From Pseudorhodoferax sp032153935 (GTDB lineage: Bacteria; Pseudomonadota; Gammaproteobacteria; Burkholderiales; Burkholderiaceae_C), in assembly GCF_964253035.1 (NCBI RefSeq), contig NZ_CAXUQL020000001.1, forward strand, positions 6,262,001 through 6,326,000: a stretch of 64,000 bases of DNA. Reading direction: 5' to 3'. The notes under the pieces are model-generated. The model searched no databases and had not been told where the DNA came from. It was given only the letters and a program-made list of their open reading frames with translations. Below, piece after piece: positions 52,506 through 60,375 of the stretch; position 1 is the stretch's first letter; the number at the start of each line of letters is the position of its first letter. The translations under genes were made by a program, and so were the position numbers.

Positions 52506-53660
52506 TCAGGGTGCGTCCGGCAGCAGCCGCAGCAGCTGGCCGTTGCTGGCATCGGTCAGCACATAGAGCAGGCCGTCGGGCCCCTGGCGCACGTCGCGGA
52601 TGCGCTGGCCCACTTCCGCCAGCAAGGGTTGCTCGCGCACCACCCGGCCGTCGGCGCCCAGTTCCAGCCGGTGGAGCCGGCCGAACTTGAGCGAGCCCAC
52701 GAACAGGCTGCCCTGCCAGGCCTTGCCATAGCGCTCGCTCGTCAGGAAGGCCATGCCCGAGGGCGCGATCGAAGGGACCCAATGGTGCAGCGGCTGCTCC
52801 ATGCCGGCCTTCTCGGTCAGGCCCTCGCCGATGGGCGCGCCGCCATAGTTCACGCCGTGTGTGATGACCGGCCAGCCGTGGTTGCGGCCGGGCTGGGGCA
52901 CATTGATCTCGTCACCGCCCTGGGCACCGTGCTCGTGCGTCCAGAGCCGGCCGTCGGGCGCCAGCGCGGCACCCTGCAGGTTGCGGTGGCCGTAGCTCCA
53001 GATCTCGGGCAGCGCGCCAGTGCGGCCGGCGAAGGGGTTGTCCCGGGGCACGCTGCCGTCCTTGCCCACGCGCACGATCTTGCCGAGGTGGTTGTCCAGG
53101 GTCTGCGCATCGGCCATGCGGCTGTAGCGGTCGCCCAGCGTGAGGAACAGCGTGCCGTCGGGCTTGCCGCCGACCCGGCGCTCGACGATGCGGCAGCCGA
53201 AATGCGCGCTGCTGGACACCTTGGGCTTCTGGCTGAAGACCACGCGCAGGTCTTCCAGGCGGCTGCGGTCGTCCGACAGCCTGGCGCGGGCCAGGGCCGT
53301 GCTGTTGCCGCGTCCGCCCTCGGCCGGCTCGCTGTAGCAGAAGTAGAGCGTGCGGTTGTCGGCGAAGCCGCTGTCCAGCACCACGTCGAGCAGGCCGCCC
53401 TGGCCGCCGGCCGCGATCTCGGGCAGCCCGGCCAGCGGCGCGCCGAGCTGGCCGTCGGCCTCGACCACGCGCATGCGGCCGGGTCGCTCGGTCACGAGGA
53501 AGCGGCCGTCGGGCAGGAAGGCCAGGCTCCATGGGTTCTGCAATCCGGCGGCCACGGGTTGCACGCGCGCTGGCGCCTGGGCGCTCGCGGGCCCGGCGAG
53601 GACAAGGCCCAGGCCCGCCAGCAGAAGGCCGATCCGGCGCGAGAACGGGAACAAGGGCAT
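52506..53660 (-). CDS. PQQ-dependent soluble aldose sugar dehydrogenase-like protein
   Basis: The 384-residue six-bladed propeller of the GDH-B/YliI (Asd) family is periplasmic, with a signal peptide ending GPASAQ. It shows LQNPWSLAFLPDGRFLVTERPGRM, GQGGLLDVVLDSGF, SSSAHFGCRIV, EIWSYGHRNLQG and HEHGAQGGDEINVPQPGRNHGWP, the PQQ and calcium-binding stretches. It oxidises aldoses to lactones with PQQ. An A/T-rich region with palindromes lies upstream. The 188 bases between its stop and the PEP-CTERM gene hold nothing I can name. Confidence 0.92.
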   Translation of the reverse strand: MPLFPFSRRIGLLLAGLGLVLAGPASAQAPARVQPVAAGLQNPWSLAFLPDGRFLVTERPGRMRVVEADGQLGAPLAGLPEIAAGGQGGLLDVVLDSGFADNRTLYFCYSEPAEGGRGNSTALARARLSDDRSRLEDLRVVFSQKPKVSSSAHFGCRIVERRVGGKPDGTLFLTLGDRYSRMADAQTLDNHLGKIVRVGKDGSVPRDNPFAGRTGALPEIWSYGHRNLQGAALAPDGRLWTHEHGAQGGDEINVPQPGRNHGWPVITHGVNYGGAPIGEGLTEKAGMEQPLHHWVPSIAPSGMAFLTSERYGKAWQGSLFVGSLKFGRLHRLELGADGRVVREQPLLAEVGQRIRDVRQGPDGLLYVLTDASNGQLLRLLPDAP

Positions 53661-53788
53661 GCGTCACATCCTGGAAATGGGGGGTGCATGCCAGGCAACT
53701 TGCCAGCATTCGCACGCCGCTTGGAGCAATGCGCCTCGCGATTCGTTCGGCACCAATTTCATCCGTTTGTAGGAGCCCAGACCTTGTT

Positions 53789-53801
53789 TTTGTCCGACAA
53801 A
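53789..53801. promoter_or_regulatory. Palindrome 1 in the PQQ dehydrogenase/NlpC divergent region
   Basis: TTTGTC-c-GACAAA, perfect six-base arms. Its centre lies 27 bases from that of the longer palindrome next to it. A regulator site is possible. Confidence 0.45.
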
Positions 53802-53812
53802 GTCAGGTGGTG

Positions 53813-53831
53813 TTACAAATTTAATTTGTAA
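53813..53831. promoter_or_regulatory. Palindrome 2 in the PQQ dehydrogenase/NlpC divergent region
   Basis: TTACAAATT-t-AATTTGTAA, perfect nine-base arms in an unusually A/T-rich stretch (about 53785-53860). It covers the -10 of a minus-strand promoter (TTGATT, 17 bases, TAAATT at 53818-53846) that would serve the PQQ dehydrogenase gene, so it may be an operator. A TACAAT at 53852-53857 could be the -10 for the opposite gene, without a good -35. Confidence 0.55.
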
Positions 53832-53906
53832 ATCATTATGAATCAACTACTTACAATGATATCCTCGCTTGACGCCTGAATAGCGCAGGCCTTACTCTCC
53901 CGCCCC

Positions 53907-54524
53907 ATGCCTCGCTGGACCGCCGTTCTCATCCTCGCCTGCTGCGTCGCCAGCGCCGCCCAAGCCGCCCCCCCTGAGCCATCGCTGCCGGCCGCATCGC
54001 CCGAGATGCCGGCCGACATGCAGCGCGTGCTGGCCGAGCGTGGTCTGGTCCGGCAGACCCTGGGCCACATCGAGCAGGTCGGCCAGACCGTGCGCGACAC
54101 CACCTCCGACCTGGTCGGCACGGCCATGGGTTTCCTGGGCGTGCCCTACCGGCGTGGCGGCAATTCAGCGGAATCGGGCTTCGACTGCAGCGGTTTCGTG
54201 CGGGCCGTGTATTCGCAGACCGTGGGCCTGGTGCTGCCGCGCCGCGCCAACGAGCAGGCCGCCGCCACCGACACCATCGAGAAGCGCGACCTGCAACCCG
54301 GCGACCTGGTGTTCTTCAACACCATGCGCCGCGCCTTCAGCCATGTGGGCATCTACGTGGGCGACGGCAAGTTCGTGCACGCCCCGCGCAGCGGCGCCAA
54401 GGTGCGCGTGGAAGACATGGACAGCAGCTACTGGAAGCGCCGTTTCGACGGCGCCCGCCGTGTCGAGACCGACACGCCGCTGGACGCCAGTGCGCTGACC
54501 AAGCTGGGCGCAGGCGGCAACTGA
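53907..54524 (+). CDS. NlpC/P60 (C40) family peptidoglycan peptidase
   Basis: The 205-residue protein has a signal peptide ending SAAQA, a linker, and a C-terminal NlpC/P60 domain (about residues 70-190). Catalytic Cys94 is in FDCSGFV, His146 in FSHVGIYVG, and the third polar residue is probably His158 (KFVHAP). It cleaves peptide stems of peptidoglycan in the periplasm. It converges with the LysR gene at 54538 with a stable hairpin over its stop codon. Confidence 0.93.
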   Translation: MPRWTAVLILACCVASAAQAAPPEPSLPAASPEMPADMQRVLAERGLVRQTLGHIEQVGQTVRDTTSDLVGTAMGFLGVPYRRGGNSAESGFDCSGFVRAVYSQTVGLVLPRRANEQAAATDTIEKRDLQPGDLVFFNTMRRAFSHVGIYVGDGKFVHAPRSGAKVRVEDMDSSYWKRRFDGARRVETDTPLDASALTKLGAGGN

Positions 54525-54533
54525 GCCGCCTGC
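54510..54533. terminator. Hairpin spanning the NlpC/P60 stop codon
   Basis: GCAGGCGGC and GCCGCCTGC form a perfect nine-base stem with the TGA stop in the six-base loop. It sits between convergent genes, so a bidirectional terminator is likely, although no T-run follows on the plus strand. Confidence 0.5.
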
Positions 54534-54537
54534 CTCC

Positions 54538-55455
54538 TCACCTCCCCCCGAACTCCCGCGCCGCGAGCTGGCGCATGCGCTGCACGGCGGGCTTGCCGCT
54601 GCCCGGCCGGTAGGCCAGGGCCAGCGCGACCAAGGCCTGGTCGGCCAGCTCGCGCAGCGGCCGGAACACCAGCTGCGGATTCGGCTGCTCGGCCACCATG
54701 GACGGCACCAGCGCGATGCCCAGGCCGGTCTGCACCAGGGCCAGCACGGTCTGGATCTGGATCGCCTCCTGCGTGGCGCGCGGCACGAAGCCGGCGCGCT
54801 GGCACAGCAGCATGCAGACGCTGCGCATGCCCTCGGCCTGGGTGCGGTCGTAGAAGATGAAGTTCTCGTCGCGCAGGTCCGCCAGCTGCAGGCTGCGCCG
54901 GCGTGCCAGTGCATGGCCCTGCGGCAAGGCCGCCACCAGCGTCTGGGGCTCCAGCGTCAGGAACTCCGCTCCCATGGCGTCGAGCACGGGCGTCCAGAGC
55001 AGGCCGATGTCGATGCTCTCGTCGGCCAGGCCGCGCAGGATCTGCATCGAGGAGCTGTCGCGCAGCAGCAGCTCGACCTGCGGATGCTCGGCGCGAAAGC
55101 GCGGGATCAGCCGCTGCAGCAGACCCAGCGTGGCCGAGCCGACGAAGCCCACGCGCAGCAGCCCGGCCATGCCGCTCTGCGCCAGTGCCGCCATCTCGGA
55201 GAAGGAGGCTGCGTGTTGCAGCATCTGGCGCGCATCGTCCAGCGCGGCCTCGCCGCTGGGCGTGAGGCGCACGCCCTTGGCACTGCGCTCGAACAGGCGC
55301 ACGCCCAGTTCCTTCTCCAGCTTCTGGATCGACACCGTGAGCGGCGGCTGCGTCATGTGCAGCAGCTGCGCGGCGCGGTGGAAGTTCAGCGTCTCGGCCA
55401 GCACCACGAAGTGGCGGATGCGGCGCAGGTCGACGCTGCGCGAGGAGGTCGTCAT
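54538..55455 (-). CDS. LysR-type regulator
   Basis: The 305-residue protein has the N-terminal LysR helix-turn-helix (LRRIRHFVVLAETLNFHRAAQLLHMTQPPLTVSIQKLEKELGVRLFER, standard pattern) of the CatR/BenM/CbbR-type branch (TQPPLTVSI) and an effector domain. Its ATG overlaps the stop of the OmpR-type response regulator (ATGA), an unusual coupling of a one-component and a two-component regulator. Targets unknown. Confidence 0.93.
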   Translation of the reverse strand: MTTSSRSVDLRRIRHFVVLAETLNFHRAAQLLHMTQPPLTVSIQKLEKELGVRLFERSAKGVRLTPSGEAALDDARQMLQHAASFSEMAALAQSGMAGLLRVGFVGSATLGLLQRLIPRFRAEHPQVELLLRDSSSMQILRGLADESIDIGLLWTPVLDAMGAEFLTLEPQTLVAALPQGHALARRRSLQLADLRDENFIFYDRTQAEGMRSVCMLLCQRAGFVPRATQEAIQIQTVLALVQTGLGIALVPSMVAEQPNPQLVFRPLRELADQALVALALAYRPGSGKPAVQRMRQLAAREFGGR

Positions 55456-56183
55456 GCGAGCCGGTCAACCCGTGCGTGGAAGATGTAGCCCGCGCCGCGC
55501 TCGGTGCGGATCAGGCGCGGCGTGGCCGGGTCGGCCTCGATCTTGCGCCGCAGCCGCAGGATCGACACGTCGATCGAGCGGTCGTAGACCTCGGCGCCGT
55601 GCAGACGCGAGAGTTCCAGCAGCTGCTCGCGCGACAGCACGCGCTGCGGCGCCTCGCACAGGGCCTGCAGCAGGTTGAACTCGCCGTTGCTCAAGGCGAT
55701 CTCCCGGCCCTGCGGATCGGCCAGGCGGCGCGCCTGCACGTTGAGCTCCCAGCCCTCGAAGCGGTAGGCCCGCGCGCGTTGCAGGGCCTGTTCGGGCGCG
55801 GCCGGGGCCTGGGCCTGCGTGCGCCGCAGCACGGCACGGATGCGCGCGAGGATCTCGCGGTTGCTGAAGGGCTTGGTCACGTAGTCGTCCGCGGCCAGCT
55901 CCAGGCCCATCACGCGGTCGGCCTCCTCGTCACGGCCGGTCAGGATGATGACCGGGATGGCGCTGCGCTCGCGCAGCTCGCGCGCCAGCTGCATGCCGTC
56001 CTCGCCGTCCAGCCGCAGGTCCATGAGCACGAGGTCGATGACCTCGCGCCCCAGCACGGCGCGCATCGCGGCGCCCGAGGCCGCGCCGCTCACGCGCAGC
56101 GCGTGAGAGCCCAGGTAGTCGGCGAGCAGTTCACGGATGGCGGGGTCGTCGTCGACGACGAGAATGTGCGGGGAGTGCGCCAT
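55452..56183 (-). CDS. OmpR/PhoB-family response regulator
   Basis: The 243-residue protein has a receiver domain (residues 1-120: ILVVDDDPAIRELL, phosphoacceptor Asp55 in LVLMDLRLDG, Lys in VTKPFSNREIL) and a C-terminal winged helix with EVYDRSIDVSILRLRRKIE and IRTERGAGYIF. It is divergent, across 79 bases, from a hybrid histidine kinase that has its own C-terminal receiver, so the phosphotransfer route between them is not obvious. Confidence 0.94.
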   Translation of the reverse strand: MAHSPHILVVDDDPAIRELLADYLGSHALRVSGAASGAAMRAVLGREVIDLVLMDLRLDGEDGMQLARELRERSAIPVIILTGRDEEADRVMGLELAADDYVTKPFSNREILARIRAVLRRTQAQAPAAPEQALQRARAYRFEGWELNVQARRLADPQGREIALSNGEFNLLQALCEAPQRVLSREQLLELSRLHGAEVYDRSIDVSILRLRRKIEADPATPRLIRTERGAGYIFHARVDRLA

Positions 56184-56262
56184 GGTGGCGGCATGCGTCG
56201 TTGGAGAGTACGGAAATTCGGCCCGAGGCCCGTTGTTTCAACTGTAGCCGGGGCCGGACCCC

Positions 56263-58365
56263 ATGAAGTCCGGCGTGCGGCTGCGCCGCGGCATCGTGGC
56301 CGGCGGCCTGGTGCTGGTCGCGGCCTTCGCGGGCTCGGCCGCCTGGGACGGCTGGCGGCTGCACCAGCAGGTGCTGGACCTCAACGCGCGCGAGATGGGC
56401 AACCTGGCCCGTGCGCTGGCCGGCGAGGCCGCACGCAACCTGCAGGCCGTGGACGTGCTGCTGCGCGACACCGCGATCTGGTACGAGGCCCTGCCCCGCC
56501 CGGCGGATGTGGCGGCCGTCAACGCCGGCCTGGACGCGCGCGCGGCCGGTGCGCCGCAGGTCAGCGTGCTGGCCATCGTCGCGGCCGACGGGCAGCAGAC
56601 GCACCGTTCGCGCGCCGCCGGCCGGCCGCTGACCGACACCTCGGCGCGCGCCTACTTCCGCCGCCAGCGCGACGACCCGCAGGCGGGCCTGGTCATCGAC
56701 GGCCCCCTGCTCGCGCGCACCGAAGGCCAGTCGGCCGTCGTGGTGTCGCGCCGGCTGGCGCGAACGGACAGCGGTTTCGACGGCGTGGTGGCGGCCACCG
56801 TGAACCTCGATGCCTTGCAGGCCGCCTATGCGGCGATCGCCCTCGGCGCGGGCAGCCGGCTGCTGCTGGCCCAATCCGATGGCAGCGTGCTGGTGCAGCT
56901 GCCAGCGGGCGCCGCCATGGCCCACATGCCGGACACGCTGGCGCGGCTGCAGGGTCCTGCGGTCCAGCCCTGGACCGATCCGGCCGACGGCCGCGTGCAG
57001 CTGGCCGCCGTGGTACCGGTCGGCGCGCTGCCTTTGAGCCTGGCCATCACGCGCGAACGCGACACGGCACTGCAGCCCTGGCATGAGGAAATGCGCAGCG
57101 CTGCGGCGCGCGTGCTGGCCCTGGCCATGCTGGTCGCCCTGGCCATCGCCGTGCTGCTGCGCCAGCTGCGCGAACGTGAGCGTCTTGAACGGCGGTTGCA
57201 GGAGACCGCGCGCATGGAGTCCCTGGGCCGGCTGGCCGGCGGCATCGCGCACGACTTCAACAACATCCTGGGCGCCATCCTGGGATTCGGCGACATGGCG
57301 CAGCAGGAGGCACCGCCCGGCAGCGCACTGCGCCGCCACATCGACCGCGCGGTCGAGGGCGGGCAGCGCGCGCGCCAGCTCGTGCAGGGCATCCTGGACT
57401 TCAGCCGCAGCGGCACCGCCGAGCCACGCCCCGTGCATGTGCAAAGCCTGCTGGCCGAACTGGCCGCGCTGCTGGCCGAGACCGCGCCACCCGGCGTGCA
57501 GCTCGCGCCGCGGCTGGAAGCCGGCGACAGCGCCGTGCTGGGCGACGCCACGCAGCTCTACCGCGTGGCCATGAACCTGGCCACCAACGCCATCCAGGCA
57601 GTGGGCGAAACCGGCACCGTGGCGCTCACGCTGGAGCGGCTGGACCTGCCGCAGGCGCGCGAACTTTCGCACGGCGAACTGCGTGCCGGCCCCCATGTGC
57701 GCCTGACGGTGCGGGACGACGGTCCGGGCATCCCGGCAACCGTGCAGGCGCGCATGTTCGAGCCCTTCTTCACGACCAAGCGGCCCGGCCAGGGCACGGG
57801 CCTGGGCATGGCCGTCGCGCATGGCATCGTGCTGGGCATGGGCGGCGCGATCGATGTGCAGTCGGCGCCCGGCGCCGGCACGCGCATCGCGGTCTGGTTG
57901 CCGCGCCACGGCGATTGCGCGGCGCCGGCTCCAGCGCCCGCCCTGGAGCCGGCCGACGGCCAGGGCCGCTGCATCCTGGTCGTCGACGACGAGCGCGCGC
58001 TGGTCGAACTGACCGAGGAAACGCTGGCCGAGCTGGGCTACGAGCCGGTCGGCTACACCAGCGCCGAGCAGGCGCTCGCAGCCTTCGCGGCCGCGCCTGA
58101 GCGCTTCGACGCGGTGCTCAGCGACGAAACGCTGCCCGGCCTGTCGGGCAGCGCGCTGGCCCGGCGCCTGCGCACGCAGCGGCCCGGCCTGCCCGTGCTG
58201 CTCATGAGCGGCCAGGCCGACGCCGCACTGGCCCAGCGCGCACGCCTGGCCGGTGTGCACGCCGTGCTGCCCAAGCCGGTGGCGCGGCACGCGCTGGCAA
58301 CGGCGCTGGCCGACGCATTGCGCGCGGGAGACCGGTCGTCCGTGCCGGACACCAGGCGCCAGTGA
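56263..58365 (+). CDS. Hybrid sensor histidine kinase with C-terminal receiver
   Basis: The 700-residue inner-membrane protein has a first helix at about 8-27, a periplasmic cache-like sensor (about 30-275), a second helix (about 280-300) and a coiled linker. A HisKA domain follows with His330 (GGIAHDFNNILGAIL), then a HATPase domain (NLATNAIQAVGE, DDGPGIPATVQARMFEPFFTTK, GTGLGMAVAHGIV). The C-terminal receiver (about 570-690) has phosphoacceptor Asp621 (DAVLSDETLPG). The single receiver and FFTTK motif are typical of NtrB-like hybrid kinases. The ligand is unknown; the response regulator encoded divergently is the probable partner. Confidence 0.94.
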   Translation: MKSGVRLRRGIVAGGLVLVAAFAGSAAWDGWRLHQQVLDLNAREMGNLARALAGEAARNLQAVDVLLRDTAIWYEALPRPADVAAVNAGLDARAAGAPQVSVLAIVAADGQQTHRSRAAGRPLTDTSARAYFRRQRDDPQAGLVIDGPLLARTEGQSAVVVSRRLARTDSGFDGVVAATVNLDALQAAYAAIALGAGSRLLLAQSDGSVLVQLPAGAAMAHMPDTLARLQGPAVQPWTDPADGRVQLAAVVPVGALPLSLAITRERDTALQPWHEEMRSAAARVLALAMLVALAIAVLLRQLRERERLERRLQETARMESLGRLAGGIAHDFNNILGAILGFGDMAQQEAPPGSALRRHIDRAVEGGQRARQLVQGILDFSRSGTAEPRPVHVQSLLAELAALLAETAPPGVQLAPRLEAGDSAVLGDATQLYRVAMNLATNAIQAVGETGTVALTLERLDLPQARELSHGELRAGPHVRLTVRDDGPGIPATVQARMFEPFFTTKRPGQGTGLGMAVAHGIVLGMGGAIDVQSAPGAGTRIAVWLPRHGDCAAPAPAPALEPADGQGRCILVVDDERALVELTEETLAELGYEPVGYTSAEQALAAFAAAPERFDAVLSDETLPGLSGSALARRLRTQRPGLPVLLMSGQADAALAQRARLAGVHAVLPKPVARHALATALADALRAGDRSSVPDTRRQ

Positions 58366-58372
58366 AAGCCGG

Positions 58373-59731
58373 CTACGGCGCCGCCGCCGCTGCGGGCGCG
58401 ACCCGCCCCGAGCCCGGTGGCGCCAGGCGCGCAGCCAGCTGGCGCGCGCTGCGGGCGGTCACCCCCTTGCCCGTGATCGCCAGCGCAGGCGCATGGGCCA
58501 GCATGCGTTCGAAGACGGCGCGCACCTCGTCCGCGCCGATGTCCTCGACCATGGCCAGCGCCTGGGCCATGGGCAGCACGGTTCCGCTGGCCTGCAGTTC
58601 TTCCACGGCCTGCTCCATCGTGGCGTAGGTACGTTCCGCGGCGCGCACGCGCGACACGGTCAGCTGGTTCTTGGCCCGCTCCAGGTGCACAGGGTCGACC
58701 GCAGCCGCCTGTGCACGCAGCAGATCGCCCGTGGCCGCGACCAGTGCGTCCAGCTTGTCGGGTGTGGTCACGGCGTTCACGACGAAGTTGGCCCAGACGT
58801 CCCCCTTGTCGATCGTGGCATCGGCCGTGTAGGCCAGGCCGAGCTTCTCCCGGATGGTGTCGACCAGCGGCGACGACATCCCGCCGCCGAACAGGTTGGC
58901 GGCCACCGCAGCCACCAGGCGCCAGCGCTGCTGCACCACCGCATCCAGCGGCGCAGGCACGACCGGATAGGCGATGTTCAGGAACACCTGCGAGACCTGC
59001 GTGAAGCGCCGCGCCAGGGCCTGGCCGACATAGGCGGCGGGCGCCGGCGGCCTGGCCGCCGAGGGACCGTGCGCCGACGGCATCGCACCGAACAGCGTCC
59101 CGGCGAGCGCCATCCAGGCCGCGACGTCGAAGTTGCCGGCCGCAGCGACGACCGTCTTCTCAGCGACGTAGTGCGATTGCACGTGGCGCACCAGGTCGCT
59201 GCGCGAAAAGCCTTCGATGTTGGCGATGGTGCCGATCACGGGCATGCCCATGGAGGCCTCGCCCCAGATGGCACGGTCGAGCAGGTCGTCGGCGCTGTCC
59301 TGCGGGTCCTCGTCGTACTCGATGGCCTCCTGGCGGATCACCTCCAGCTCGCGCTGCAACTCGTGCGCGGGAAAGCTGCTGTTCAGCACGATGTCGGCCG
59401 TCATGCGCAGCAGCTGGTCGGCATGCCGGCCCAGGCCCGTCATGAAATAGGCCGTGGCGTCCTTGCCGGTGAACGCGTTGACTTCGGCGCCCAGCCGTTC
59501 GGCATCCAGGTTGATCGCCTGCACGGAGCGTGTCGCGGTGCCCTTGAACGCCATGTGCTCCAGCACATGGCTGATGCCGTTGGTGGCCGGCGTCTCGTCG
59601 CGGGAGCCGACCCGCAGGAAGACGCCCACGCTGACGCTTTGCACATGCGGCATCGGCACCGCGAGCAGGCGCACGCCATTGGCGAGCGTGCGCAGCACCG
59701 CGGCGCCTGCCGCATTCGCATCGCGCAGCAC
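58373..59731 (-). CDS. M16-family zinc metallopeptidase
   Basis: The 452-residue protein has the inverted zinc motif His55-x-x-Glu58-His59 (HVLEHMAFKG) and the third ligand Glu135 in VIRQEAIEYDEDP, 76 residues later, as in active processing peptidases. The C-terminal M16 half runs from about 190. There is no signal peptide, so it is probably cytoplasmic. It lies three bases after the small helix-turn-helix gene, so the two are one unit. Homologues process small peptides or precursor proteins. Confidence 0.93.
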   Translation of the reverse strand: MLRDANAAGAAVLRTLANGVRLLAVPMPHVQSVSVGVFLRVGSRDETPATNGISHVLEHMAFKGTATRSVQAINLDAERLGAEVNAFTGKDATAYFMTGLGRHADQLLRMTADIVLNSSFPAHELQRELEVIRQEAIEYDEDPQDSADDLLDRAIWGEASMGMPVIGTIANIEGFSRSDLVRHVQSHYVAEKTVVAAAGNFDVAAWMALAGTLFGAMPSAHGPSAARPPAPAAYVGQALARRFTQVSQVFLNIAYPVVPAPLDAVVQQRWRLVAAVAANLFGGGMSSPLVDTIREKLGLAYTADATIDKGDVWANFVVNAVTTPDKLDALVAATGDLLRAQAAAVDPVHLERAKNQLTVSRVRAAERTYATMEQAVEELQASGTVLPMAQALAMVEDIGADEVRAVFERMLAHAPALAITGKGVTARSARQLAARLAPPGSGRVAPAAAAAP

Positions 59732-59734
59732 GGC

Positions 59735-59983
59735 TCAGCGCTCCTGCGGCCGGACCGCCACGCCATAGAGCGCCAGCAGGCCGACCATGTGCCCGATGGA
59801 CACGCCGGGCTCGCCCGCCTCGACGCGGCCGATGGTCTGCACATGCACGCCCAGGCGCGCTGCCGCAGCGGCCTGGCCTTCGCCCGCCGCCAGCCGCGCC
59901 GCCTTGGCGGCCGCGCCCAGGGCGCGGATGCTCTGCAAGGCGTCGTCGCCGATGTCTGTGGAAATGCGCTTGCCTTGGGTCAT
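59735..59983 (-). CDS. Small XRE-type helix-turn-helix regulator, HipB-like
   Basis: The 82-residue protein has a Cro/C1-type domain (about residues 22-75: LGAAAKAARLAAGEGQAAAAARLGV, then VHVQTIGRVEAGEPGVSIGHMVGLLALYGV). The GEPGVSIG turn is typical of HipB-like antitoxins, but no HipA gene follows; instead an M16 peptidase gene does. It may repress this two-gene unit. The upstream region 59984-60375 carries a direct repeat. Confidence 0.82.
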   Translation of the reverse strand: MTQGKRISTDIGDDALQSIRALGAAAKAARLAAGEGQAAAAARLGVHVQTIGRVEAGEPGVSIGHMVGLLALYGVAVRPQER

Positions 59984-60375
59984 CCAAGGATTGTCGCCGC
60001 GCGACGCCGGCCGGCTTCGAACGCGGGTGCTCGCCGGCCCGACGGTTACAGCTGAAATCCAGGCCCCCACGCTGAAATCCGGCCGAAACCCCGCCCATCG
60101 AACATCCCGACCGCGACAGCGCCCGCTCGAACGGGCCCGCCCCCCACCATGGCCTGGCCGCACCGCGTGCGCCACAGGCCGGCATCGATTCCCGTCAACA
60201 CCGGCCAGGCAGGCCGCTGCGGTTCCGACGCTCTGGCGGGCGCGGCCCGCCTCGGCGCGCGCACCCACGACGAGAACGCCAGGAGCAGCATGCACCATTC
60301 CCTTCCCGCGCCCTGCGGCCATGCGCCAGCATGCACCGCGCATCCCCACCGCCCCCAGCCCGAGGGACGCCGCGC
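59984..60375. other. 392-base intergenic region between the HipB-like and cytochrome c genes
   Basis: This is the longest gene-free stretch in the window. It carries the ten-base direct repeat GCTGAAATCC at 60051-60060 and 60071-60080 and a GGCGGGC/GCCCGCC hairpin at 60235-60251. It must hold promoters for both flanking genes, but I could not place them with confidence. I see no coding potential that resembles a known family. Confidence 0.6.
60051..60080. repeat. Tandem ten-base direct repeat GCTGAAATCC
   Basis: Two identical copies start exactly 20 bases apart, about two helical turns, placing them on the same DNA face. This is the form of a site for a dimer or a pair of regulators. Which gene it serves is unclear. 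Confidence 0.5.
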
